From Branchiostoma floridae (taxonomy: Eukaryota > Chordata > Leptocardii > Amphioxiformes > Branchiostomatidae), in contig NC_049982.1 in assembly GCF_000003815.2 (NCBI RefSeq), positions 26,501,272-26,565,271 of the forward strand: a stretch of 64,000 nt of DNA, given 5' to 3'. This document shows, piece by piece, positions 54,701 through 64,000 of the stretch. The translations under genes were made by a program, and so were the position numbers. A model generated the notes under the pieces. It was not told the DNA's origin, did not search any database, and saw nothing but the letters and a program-made list of their open reading frames with translations. Positions within the stretch are counted from its first letter, which is position 1; each line of letters opens with the position of its first letter.

Positions 54701-55265
54701 GTTTTCAGTTTGCGTGCGTGGTTGTCGAGTTATGGGTGTTTAAAGTTAACCACATCTAACCTCAACTTAAAATTTGGATTTTTTAAAAACTGTTGGAAAT
54801 TGGGAAACCATGAAATTGTATACTGAAATCCGTTTTCAGATTGCGTACGTGGTTGGCGAGTTATGGGTGTTTAAAGTTAACCACATCTAACTCAACTTAA
54901 AATTTGGATTTTTGAAAAAGTGTTTAAAATTGGGAAACCATGCTATCATTGGATAGGTCTCTTCCTATGGAATTGTATACTAAAATCCGTTTTCAGATTG
55001 CGTGCGTGGTTGGCGAGTTATGGGTGTTTAAAGTTAACCACATCTAACCTCAACTTAAAATTTGGATTTTTGAAAAACTGTTTGAAATTGGGAAACCATG
55101 CTATCATTGGATAGGTCTCTTCCTATGGAATTGTATACTAAAATCCGTTTTCAGATTGCGTGCGTGGTTGTCGAGTTATGGGTGTTTAAAGTTAACCACA
55201 TCTAACCTCCACTTAAAATTTGGATTTTTGAAAAGGGTTTAAAATTGGCAAACCATGCTATCATT
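54701..55265. repeat. Tandem repeat, about 130-160 bp, four copies
   Basis: Copies start near 54703, 54833, 54989 and 55149 with TTTTCAGATTGCGTGCGTGG, TTATGGGTGTTTAAAGTTAA and CCACATCTAACCTCAACTTA. Copies 2-4 include GGATAGGTCTCTTCCTATGG. Non-coding. Confidence 0.9.
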
Positions 55266-55313
55266 ATATTTCAGCCATACATAGTATGGTGAAATATATT
55301 ATATTCGTAATGT

Positions 55314-55341
55314 TTCTTTCTTCTTTCTTTCTTTCTTTCTC
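55314..55341. repeat. CTTT microsatellite
   Basis: Perfect CTTT repeats, about six, with a preceding TTC run. Confidence 0.9.
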
Positions 55342-55444
55342 CTGTCAAATCTTTAAAGTGATTCATCTCCGCCGTTCCTGGTCCGAATGATCTGAAATTT
55401 GGCACAAGGGTAGAGTGGGTCAATACCCTTAGGTGTTTTTCTCA

Positions 55445-56790
55445 TTTTTTTCATATCTGCCTTTAAAATGATTTTATTGAGGTTAAAATGTCATGTTTTG
55501 ACCAAAACGGTGTATTTTGCCCCACTGTACCCTGGTCTTACAATGGAATGGCCTAAAATTTGGTGTAGATAGGCATTAGATAGTTGGTAAAATGATCCAA
55601 GTAAAATTTTTGGCATTAAACACTTTAAAATGCTTAATTTCAGCACTTTTCTGAAGGGAAATTGGTTTTCTTTCGGCCTCCTGCCGTGAACTGCAGTGAC
55701 CCCACACACCTGCGCAGTCTGGGCTTTCGCGATAGCTAATTGAATTTAAAGAGCCAGCCAATCAGCGCCGAGGAAAACGAATGCTAATTAATATCCATAA
55801 GCTGGCTTCCAATGCCGTATATACAGACAGAAACACATGCACATTACAGCCTTACAGTGGCCATACATGTGTGTGTCACCCTTTGCCCGGTTTAAAATTG
55901 TAGTTTGCGAGGATTTGGAGTTCAGACAGGGTCATTTGAGAGGTAGCGGACGGTACGCATGCATTGAACGTTAGAATACAAGTCTTTGTCGTTGAATTAA
56001 CCAACATTCCGCATGGTAATATCAATCATTTTCGGCATAGTTGACTTTGGTAGGGTGTGTTGAGACAATCGAGTAAATGTTACTTGGCGGAAAACACGGA
56101 AAAATTTGCCAGTTTGCATTTTTTTCATATCTGCCTCTAAAATGATTTTATTGATGTTTAAAGGTTATCTTCTGACCAAAACGGTATATTTTGGCCCACT
56201 GTACCTGGTATTACAATGGAATGACCTGAAATTTGGCGTAGATAGGCATTAGATAGTTGGTAAAATGATCCAAGTAAAATGTTTGGCATAAACTACTTTA
56301 AAATGCTTAATTTCAGCACTTTTCTGAGGAGAAATTGGTTTTCTTGTCGGCCTCCTGCCGTGAACTCCAGTGACCCCTCACACCTGCGCAGTCTGGGCTT
56401 AAACAAGAGTTAATTGAATTTAAAGAGCCAGCCAATCAGCGCCAAGGAAGACGAATGCTAATTAATATCCATAAGCTGGCTTCCAATGCCGTATATACAG
56501 ACAGAAACACATGCATATTACAGCCTTACAGTGGCCATACATGTGTGTGTCACCCTTTGCCCGGTTTAAAATTGTAGTTTGCGAGGATTTAGAGTTCAGA
56601 CAGGGTCATTTGAGAGGTAGCGGACGGTACGCATGCATTGAACGTTAGAATACAAGTCTTTGTCGTTGAATTAATCAACATTCCGCATGGCGATATCAAT
56701 CATTTTCGGCAGAGTTAACTTTGGTAGGGTTAGTTGAGACATTTGAGAAAATGTTACTTGGCGGAAAACGCGGGAAAAATGGCCAGTTTG
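55445..56790. repeat. Tandem duplication, about 673-bp unit, with CCAAT and TATA words
   Basis: Units 55445-56117 and 56118-56790 are about 95 per cent alike by eye. Each holds AGCCAATCAGCGCC (55755 and 56430), TTAATATCCATAAGC and GTATATACAGACAGAAACAC within about 90 bases, an arrangement like a CCAAT and TATA promoter. No open frame follows in both units. A promoter duplicate or a repeat with chance motifs. Confidence 0.85.
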
Positions 56791-57408
56791 CGTTTAGTTT
56801 TGATACGTAGGTTTGACAGTGGCGAAATTGATTATTTTCTCATCAATATTTCTCGTAATAATTATTTGAACTGTAAATCTAAACAATTGGCTTACATGTG
56901 CAATTTTTGTATGAATAAAGATCAATGGGTACTAAAATTATGTGTAACTTATTGCTCTTTGTCAATAGATCAGCATTTTTTCTATAGTGGCCATATGTCT
57001 ATAGTGGCAACATTTCTCTCACTGTACTGGAAAGAAAAGTGATGTATTTTTTCCCGAGCAAATGTAGGTACTTCTAGTGCTTTTTTCATTACGTAAACTT
57101 TGTACATTCAAATTGTAAGTAACTTTAAACTGCCAGAGTTTTAGCCCAATAAAACACTCCCAGTACCAGTGTATCACCACTGACCCCCGAAAAGAAACCC
57201 TCGAACAAGGTAGAAACTCCTATCCTCCGGGTCTCGCACGCTACAAGCAGGAAATTATAACACTAACACAACAAGATTACGCCCGTTGGCTGTTGCATAC
57301 AAAGTAAAGGTATGCAGGAGGATATACTTAACAAAGAAGGAAATGAAATATATAGATAAAGCCACATCAAGTTAAGTTGTTGGTCCTGGAATTTTTCAGA
57401 AAAGAAAT
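56791..57408. other. No gene recognised
   Basis: A 102-codon plus frame spanning 56734-57042 begins in the second tandem unit and has no conserved copy, so it is not called. Confidence 0.25.
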
Positions 57409-57416
57409 ACAGTACC

Positions 57417-57624
57417 TACTCTCCAAGCAGAGGTTAGGCTCTGGCTGTTTTTTAAAACGTTTTTTTAGTCGTTTTTATCTGGCTTTCTATTTTGTCATTT
57501 TTCTTGAAGTACGCCAGCCAGTAGGTTTTGACACAGTAAGATATAAAAGAAAATAGAAAGCCCGATGAAAAGACTAAAAAAACGTTAAAAAACAGCCGGA
57601 GCCTAACCTCAGCTTGGAGAGTAC
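57417..57624. mobile_element. Foldback MITE, copy 2, with 8-bp target duplication (hAT-like)
   Basis: Flanked by ACAGTACC on both sides (57409-57416 and 57625-57632). Long inverted arms begin TACTCTCCAAGCAGAGGTTA, with inner CGTTTTTTTAGTCGTTTTTA and TTTCTATTTT. An 8-base duplication is the hAT hallmark. Same family as 28808-29007. No coding capacity. Confidence 0.85.
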
Positions 57625-57803
57625 ACAGTACCTGCACCTGCATGATAATTATTAAAGCGCATGCCATACTTGAATGAAAGAAAAGTTCACTGCAATGATA
57701 AATGTATCCACATCACTAGGAGCTGATAACGGTACTTGGACCCAGTTATCGTACTGGAAATTGTTGAATGGCTTCATGTAATTTCATGATGAAAATCTTC
57801 TGA

Positions 57804-58280
57804 ATGGAAGATGCTGTGTTTTTTTTTTTTACTTTCGGAAAAATAGGAGCTGCCGCGATTCTAAAAAAACAATTAGTTATGCATAGGGGCTCCTGTGGAA
57901 GATTATATTCTTCCATATGGGCCCGGTGCATATTGAGCAAGCTCTGTTTTGACCTGGAATCAATTCACAATATTAGTTCTCTTTTGGGGATAACTTACAG
58001 TCAAATTGTTCCATTATTGCGCAGGGGTGACTTGGAACAGTCCAATGTTGCGTGGGAATGGGTATGGCTGAAATATGCTGTATTTGCACCCAAGCAAATG
58101 TCGGCCTTTCTAGTTGGCATTTACTCCTGTAGATTACTCTTCCCTCATCTCTACCTGCCGGCCTCCCTTCATCAGTATATCATGTTGCTCGAACTGCCGT
58201 TAAATAAAGACAGACTCTCACATTACACAGGATTTACCTGCTTGTTAGCGAGAGTATCCGGGTTATATGACTTTTACTGA
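57804..58280 (+). CDS. Open frame of 158 codons, unknown
   Basis: Plus strand, among the longest non-repetitive frames here. Ends NVAWEWVWLKYAVFAPKQMS, LYLPASLHQYIMLLELPLN, LLARVSGLYDFY. The first 15 codons run through a T-rich stretch, so an ATG at 57879 (MHRGSCGRLYSS) is more likely if it is real. No motif, no copy in the window, no splice signals checked beyond the frame. Could be chance. Confidence 0.25.
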   Translation: MEDAVFFFFTFGKIGAAAILKKQLVMHRGSCGRLYSSIWARCILSKLCFDLESIHNISSLLGITYSQIVPLLRRGDLEQSNVAWEWVWLKYAVFAPKQMSAFLVGIYSCRLLFPHLYLPASLHQYIMLLELPLNKDRLSHYTGFTCLLARVSGLYDFY

Positions 58281-58620
58281 TGTTTGATCAATAGTGGAGA
58301 GTCGTTTGTGAGGTGGCGACGGATCGTTTGTGGATAGGACGTGTGCGGGCCGACTGTGCGTCTCCTGTGTCCTGATCAATTGCTACTTGACTTAAGACCG
58401 CGGTAAACTAATACACTCTGCAAAGTGCTCGCCGTGCACGCCATCTGTTTAAACTATAAATGATTTTTTCAGGATTTTTCAGGGAGAACTTTTTGAAAAA
58501 AAACTTGTTTTTCATGTTTTGCCCTTTAATTGAACCCTAAATCTGGACCCCGTATTGGCCAGACGTACCCATTAGGACGGGGTGGGGGGTACTGGTGTCA
58601 TTTCAATCTTTCAATCATTT
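58281..58620. other. No gene recognised
   Basis: Featureless apart from GGACGGGGTGGGGGG near 58575. Confidence 0.3.
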
Positions 58621-58635
58621 CAACGAGTTTCTGAT

Positions 58636-59000
58636 GGAGTGAGTTTGTTTTACATTTCTCATGAAGTGAGTTTGTTGCACATTGCTGACAGAGTGAGTTT
58701 GTTGCTGATTGCGTGAGTTTGTTGCACATTGCCGATGGAATGAGTTTGTGGCACATTGCCGATGGAATGAGTTTGTTGCACATTGCCGATGGAATGAGTT
58801 TGTTGCACATTGCTGACGGAGTGAGTTTGTTGCTGATTGCGTGAGTTTGTTGCACATTGCCGATGGAATGAGTTTGTTGCACATTGCTGATGTTGTTTGT
58901 TGCACACCGATGATGGAGATTGTTGCACAGCGATGATTGCGTGAGTTTGTTGCTGATAGAGTTTGCTGCACAGTGAAGATTGCGTGAGATTGTTGCTGAT
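58636..59000. repeat. Minisatellite, 27-bp unit with variants
   Basis: GAGTTTGTTGCACATTGCCG plus ATGGAAT, repeated about ten times, with variants GTTGCTGATTGCGTGAGTTT. Minus frames (ATNSFHRQC repeats) are by-products. Confidence 0.9.
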
Positions 59001-60110
59001 GGAGTAAGTTTCTGGGGGCGATCGATGAACCCTTCCCTTTAATGACCCGACTGTCCGTGCCCGGGGCCGAGTAATGGTTCACTCTCGGCAAGGCAGTTCT
59101 TGAAGTCTTGCCGACAGCAAATCAAACAAAGCTACCAGCAATCGTTTAAAAGGGCTCTAACTTCTGACTGATGTTCTTAAAGGCTGACTCCTTCCAGTCT
59201 ACATAAACCGAGCCACGCCAATCTTAACTCATAGTCTTCCGTGTTTCCCGTTCTGTTATGGATTTTCTGTCGCCAGATGTGATCGTCTGGTGTTACTACC
59301 GGTGCTTCAGGAGACGTACGGCGTACGCTGAGCGCTGATGAAAGGCTGGAGTTTGCCGGGTACAAGGTCGCCTGAACCGTTCATTACAGGTCCAATTTAC
59401 GCTGAGGAGTCCGGATGTTATCACTGCGGGCTGGCGGGTGTGATTCTACTGACGCTGCAGAGATGGTATCTCTAACGGGCCCGTCTCCTGTCCGTGTGGC
59501 CAGTTGGCACCATCTTAATTGATTTTTTGAATTTGTCTATACAGCTGAGCCAACGTACATGGTAAAATCATAACGAAATTGCCTGATATTCTTCTTCTCT
59601 TTGAATCTAAGTTAAACGCATACCAAGACCGAGACATTGTAGTCCTCTGATTTCCTTTTCCTGTCCTGTAACACTCCCTTTACGGTAGAGGCTTTGACTT
59701 GCAAACGATTAATGAGCACAAACTAGACAAATCACGTAACGAATTTCACAAATAACGTTATCTTGAATGTTGTTTTTGTTGTGCTTTTCTGGCTTTTAAA
59801 TCATACTTTGGGACCTTGCTCCATATTCCAATTATAAGATCAAGAGACACACAAATCCATCTCTGATTGCTCAAAGGACGCTCAGCGATTGCCGTGTAGA
59901 ACTGTAGGGAGGGTCTCGAGCTCAACTAACAGCATAGAGGCGTATTACATAGAAATTTATATTCCTGACAGCTTTTGATAAACCAACTCTAACCAACCAT
60001 ACAGCTAGCTACATTTATGCAATTACCAAGAAGCGAGAGGAAGTCGAATGTCATAGAATAGATTAGACGCACATCTGCATATATAGATGTGCATGATTGT
60101 TTCCATTGTT
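59001..60110. other. No gene recognised
   Basis: Mixed sequence. One 62-codon minus frame (59177-59365) without motif. Confidence 0.25.
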
Positions 60111-60114
60111 ACAT

Positions 60115-60195
60115 AAATGTGATTCTTACCGTGTGACCTGTACTTAGCCCAGTGGGGCAAAAATGTGCAATAAAGGTCTTCATTCATTCATTACC
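60115..60195 (+). repeat. LINE-like 3' tail ending in ATTC repeats
   Basis: GTACTTAGCCCAGTGGGGCA then AATGTGCAATAAAGGTCTTC and ATTCATTCATT. A short conserved tail with a tetranucleotide run is typical of CR1/L2-type LINE 3' ends. Confidence 0.55.
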
Positions 60196-60259
60196 GGGCC
60201 GCCAGGGACAGAAGGGCGTCTGGGCGCGATCCTGACTGTAGGCAACAGCCCCAATGGGT

Positions 60260-61090
60260 TTGTACGATGTACGCAGTGTACAGAGACTTAGTTATCGGCC
60301 ATGTACGATGTACGCAGTGTACAGAGACTTAGTTATCGGCCAAGTACGATGTACGCAGTGCACAGAGACTTAGTTATCGGCCATGTACGATGTACGCAGT
60401 GCACAGAGACTTAGTTATCGGCCATGTACGATGTACGCAGTGTACAGAGACTTAGTTATCGGCCAAGTACGATGTACGCAGTGCACAGAGACTTAGTTAT
60501 CGGCCATGTACGATGTACGCAGTGTGCAGAGACTTAGTTATCGGCCATGTACGATGTACGCAGTGTGCAGAGACTTACTATAGTTATCGGGCATGTACGA
60601 TGTACGCAGTGTGCAGAGACTTACTATAGTTATCGGGCATGTACGATGTACGCAGTGTACAAAGACTTAGTTATCGGGCATGTACGATGTACGCAGTGTA
60701 CAGAGACTTAGTTATCGGGCATGTACGATGTACGCAGTGCACAGAGACTTAGTTATCGGGCATGTACGATATACGCAGTGCACAGAGACTTAGTTATCGG
60801 GCATGTACGATGTACGCAGTGCACAGAGACTTAGTTATCGGGCATGTACGATGTACGCAGTGTACAAAGACTTAGTTATCGGGCATGTACGATATACGCA
60901 GTGTGCAGAGACTTAGTTATCGGGCATGTACGATGTACGCAGTGTGCAGAGACTTAGTTATCGGGCATGTACGATGTACGCAGTGTACAGAGACTTAGTT
61001 ATCGGGCATGTACGATGTACGCAGTGTACAGAGACTTAGTTATCGGGCATGTACGATGTACGCAGTGTGCAGAGACTTAGTTATCGGCCA
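60260..61090. repeat. Minisatellite, 41-bp unit, 20 copies
   Basis: GTACGATGTACGCAGTGTAC plus AGAGACTTAGTTATCGGSCA, 20 units. The left units have CGGCC(A/T), the right ones CGGGC. Units 8-10 carry an extra CTATA giving 45 bases. Two units read GATATACG. Inside the unit TGTACGATGTACG and TGTAC are near-palindromic. Confidence 0.95.
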
Positions 61091-61189
61091 TGATGAAGTG
61101 TTTCATTACCCAACCCCATCAGACAAGTCCGGTCCTGCCAGACCCCGTAGGCTACAACACAGACTTCAGACTTCACTAAGAGCCCCCCA

Positions 61190-61490
61190 AATGGGTTGGA
61201 TTTATGGCCAGGACTTGGATCCCGGAAGAAGCCGAAGTATTCCGGGAAAGCTTGGTGGGGGTCACTCGCATAATTACTTTGTGGTTGCCGGCGTCTTTCT
61301 GAAGCATTACGGTATAGTTGGTACATGGCCCCCGCCAGAGTATTGGTTTGGATTTATTGCCAAGACTTGAATCCTGGAAGAAGCCGAAGTATTCCAAGAA
61401 AGCTTGATGGGGGTCACTCGTATAATTACTTTGTGGTTGCCGGCGACTCTCTGAAGCAGCACGGTATAGTTTGTACATGGCCCAGTACGG
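61190..61490. repeat. Tandem duplication, about 148-bp unit
   Basis: Two units (about 61193-61340 and 61343-61488) share GAAGAAGCCGAAGTATTCC, GGGGGTCACTCGYATAATTA and TTTGTGGTTGCCGGCG. Minus frames read SxRRQPQSNYxSDPHQAF in both units but are not continuous. Confidence 0.85.
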
Positions 61491-61499
61491 TACAGGGTG

Positions 61500-61705
61500 G
61501 GAGCACACGCACGCTAGAGGTTCGGACATAGGGACCCCATAAAAATTTGAAATAAGTTCTGCTTCTTATACTTTTGGTTTGATTAATCCATCTAGGGTCA
61601 TAAACTCTATAGTCATAAACTCTATGGTAAATGCCGTATAAACTTTCCGTTGTCTGGTTTTACGTAAACGATTACAGTCGATATTGACGAACGTTAAAGG
61701 ACTGC
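61500..61705. other. No gene recognised
   Basis: Includes the direct repeat CATAAACTCTATRG (61600-61625). Confidence 0.3.
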
Positions 61706-61782
61706 AGACATGGATTTTGCGGGATCTTGTTTAAAATGAGTCCACAGAAATTCTGCCATCTTCCACCAGACGTGATGAATAG
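61706..61782. repeat. Left arm of an inverted repeat reaching the window end
   Basis: AGACATGGATTTTGCGGGAT through CCAGACGTGATGAATAGG is inverted at 63924-64000 with about 90 per cent identity. The two arms enclose about 2.1 kb, and the right arm meets the window edge, so the full arm length is unknown. Confidence 0.85.
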
Positions 61783-62250
61783 GCACAGCGACCTTCATGA
61801 ATCATGTGTGGGTCTATTGTAGGATCGATAGGAACTGCCTGTTCACTTCAGACAATAGGATTCCAATCGGTCAAGCTAAGGTAGTCTTGAGTAATATCTG
61901 ACGGCTCCTTGAGGCGTGTCGCGGCTGTGGATATGGGGCTTGACCTTGTCACAACCTTGTCATTCTTCTAACGTTATGATAGAGGCCAGGTCAGAGGTCA
62001 TGTCAGAGGCGGGAAGGTTGGATGATTGATGAAGAGATGATGATGATGATACTGTACAGCGAACCGTTGTGCTTGACTTGACTATATTCAGATCAACATT
62101 TAGCTAACAATATTATGTTGCTAGCTATTCTTCCAGTGGTCCGCATAAAATACATAAATACACGCACAACATTACATACATACATACATAACATATGTAC
62201 ACTACAAACTATAGAGCTGAGAGAAAATACAAGTTCATTTAGTAACTGTG
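61783..62250. other. No gene; ATG/CATA microsatellites
   Basis: GATGATGATGATGAT at 62036 and ACATACATACATACATA at 62174. No gene. Confidence 0.4.
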
Positions 62251-62253
62251 TGA

Positions 62254-63492
62254 GGGCCCCCAAGGGGGGGTACCGACAACGCTCTACGCTAAATTCGGGA
62301 GGGCCGTCTACGTAATACGCTAAATTATGGACGCTTCATTACGCTCTACGCTAAATTACGAAGTTTCCAAATGCATTATGCAAATCTTTATTGTCTTTTG
62401 GCTGAATTCCACCGACGGCAGAACACGTGAAGAGGAGATCTAACAACTTGAACTTATGATTCCATCAACAAGATTCAAATAGCTACTTAGACGATATAAA
62501 AGCGCCCGTCTTGCTGGCCAGAGGCGGCGACAGCAAATTTCTTATGTGACGTAATTTTCAGCACTTGTAGCATCGAAAGCGGAGCGGCGCGACAATCTTA
62601 GGGGCGTCCGGGGGCATGCTCCCCCGGGAATATTGTGAAATTTTCTGCATTTTCTGCATTTTGAAGGACAAACTTTGCTCACAGACTAAGCTAAGTTGAA
62701 TGGCATTTCAATTAGAAATTCACATGGTTTTAGCTTTGTTTAAGCTGTTGAGGACAACGCCCCCAAACATCATTTTCAGATTTCGAGTGCTGAAACTAGT
62801 GAAAGCACGAACTGTCGCAAGGTACGTACGGGAACATTTTAAAATTTGTACCCTCTGAAACACCATTTCCTGCATTTTGAGGGACACGTTTTGCTGGCAG
62901 ACTATATGCTCAATGTAATGACATTTCTGTCAGAGAGAAGTTTTTGAGGGCGACGAGCGCTGGAGAGTCGTGAGCGCTGAAGGCCCAAGCAGTCGCACAG
63001 AGGCCAAGGGCCGCCCAGAGAAAAAATTGAAATCTTGACCCCCTCAAATACCATTTCCTGCACATTTTGCTTGTTTAATAAGCTAAGTTCGGTAAAGAAA
63101 TTTCTACTAGTTGGGAGGCGACGGTCCCGCAACATATTTTCACCATGTCCACTGCCGAAGGGGTGAGCCAATCGCAAGGATGGTCCGGCGAAATTTTGAA
63201 ATCTGGACCCTTTGAAACGCAATTTCATGCATTTTCACGGGTAAACTTTGCCGGTAGACTAGTTAAGTTTAATGGAATTTTGATTATGCTTTACGAACAA
63301 TTCATATGAATTACGTTTTACGGTAAAATCCGGTTAGCTTCTATGTAATACGTTAAATTAAAGGGGCCAATATCGCTCGACGCAAAATGCACCGATTACG
63401 CTCTACGTTGAATTCGAGCGGTCCCGCTACGGAGTACGTAGAATTAAAACCGCCGATTACGCTCTACGGAAAAGGGCTTTGGGGGCCCCCTG
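62254..63492. mobile_element. 1.24-kb foldback-type element with ACGCTCTACG repeats
   Basis: Ends GGGCCCCCAAGGGGG and its inverted counterpart CTTTGGGGGCCCCC. Subterminal words ACGCTCTACGCTAAATT (62279, 62341) and, inverted sense, TACGTAGAATT and TACGCTCTACG (63395-63470) recur at both ends. CTGTGT lies outside each end (62246, 63490). The centre has about four degenerate units of some 190 bases (TTTCCTGCATTTTG...ACTTTGC...AGACTA). No transposase. Confidence 0.6.
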
Positions 63493-63923
63493 TGTTCCAG
63501 TGGCAAGTCATACGGTAGAGGAAGCGCTTCCACAGTTTGTTGTTTGGTACCGACTGTTAGTTGACTGGAATGTGAGTTGGTTGTACAATGATTTTGGTAG
63601 TCCTGTGTGCACTATCCTGCAGAATGTGGCAAAACGTTTGTCGTATTTTTTCCTTCACCGGTAAGCACCCCAAGATGTGTCACCTTGTTGCACTGTCTGT
63701 CTTGTAATCACATCCAAGGGCAAACCTTGCTGCTCTGTTTTGCACCACTGCTTTACAGTGATGTAAACTGTGCACAGCTGTGTTCGAGCTGAACTGGTCT
63801 TAAATTCTTTCATCATGTCACCATAAATGACAGTGATCATTCGTGACTTCCAATATCATCCACGGCCCCTCCCTGACCTTACTCGGGACGGGCGCCAGGA
63901 GTGGTTCGTTAGCTTCTAACGTC
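63493..63923. other. No gene recognised
   Basis: Short frames on both strands only. Confidence 0.25.
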
Positions 63924-64000
63924 CTATTCGTCACGTCTGGTGGAAGATGGCAGAATTTCTGTGGACTCTTTTAAAACAAGATCACGGAAAATCCATGTCT
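63924..64000. repeat. Right arm of the inverted repeat (truncated by the window end)
   Basis: Reverse complement of 61706-61782; GTCACGTCTGGTGGAAGATG through AAATCCATGTCT. Continues beyond the window. Confidence 0.85.

Noticed and set aside
58615-59091. 158-codon minus frame
   Set aside because: Mostly 27-bp minisatellite translated as NSFHRQCAT repeats.
60260-61090. CRISPR-like regular array
   Set aside because: Units are contiguous with no unique spacers, and the genome is eukaryotic; it is a minisatellite.

Overview
This is a repeat-rich, gene-poor eukaryotic window: AT-rich, with multi-exon relics, GT-AG splice signals, SINE/LINE tails and many DNA-transposon footprints. It looks like an invertebrate deuterostome, most likely a lancelet (Branchiostoma). 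That call rests on the style of the dispersed repeats (LINE tails ending in ATTC repeats, tRNA-SINEs with a GGGAAAGGCACTTTACACGACTTTCC-type core, foldback MITEs) and is an inference. No complete host gene can be read with confidence. The recognisable coding material is fragments: haspin kinase exons, the C-terminus of a KDZ-type transposase, an L1-like endonuclease, zinc-knuckle gag/ORF1-like pieces, and a multi-copy short exon of unknown function.

Layout. A segment of about 3.6 kb (125-3735) is duplicated directly at 35490-39085, with a third partial copy at 40935-42366. Both full copies keep an intact 59-codon ORF. Next to these copies, always on the minus strand, lie pieces of a haspin-like kinase gene (33618-34090, 39993-40356, 4580-5974, 50412-50468, 52110-52157). 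They also neighbour at least ten copies of one short exon (encoding a WGxVAxxLxWxNTxKxRKRLKQRW motif) with conserved acceptor and donor. At 4967-5974 the P-loop part of the haspin exon has been amplified into twelve tandem units of exactly 84 bp.

7.7-8.3 kb is a 62-bp minisatellite and 8.5-9.0 kb a KDZ transposase fragment. 10-14 kb holds LINE tails, a repeated block, a promoter-like site cluster and a CpG-rich foldback. 15-20 kb carries ORF1/gag-like relics, including a two-exon minus-strand CCHC gene with one in-frame stop. 22-24.3 kb has local tandem duplications and three copies of a putative 5' exon. 25-29 kb contains MITE/SINE repeats. 30-33 kb holds two clean terminal-inverted-repeat insertions. 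43430-47181 is a 3.75-kb element with CACTG termini and a 3-bp target duplication, inserted into a copy of the recurrent exon and carrying spliced coding-like sequence. 47.6-49.2 kb is L1-like debris, 54.7-56.8 kb tandem duplications, 58.6-61.5 kb minisatellites, and 61.7-64 kb a nested inverted-repeat structure running off the window.

How the parts relate: most of the window was produced by duplication plus transposition. Because paralogous copies with and without insertions sit side by side, several insertions can be defined to the base (30938-31798, 41618-42313, 43430-47181, and about 3913-4091).
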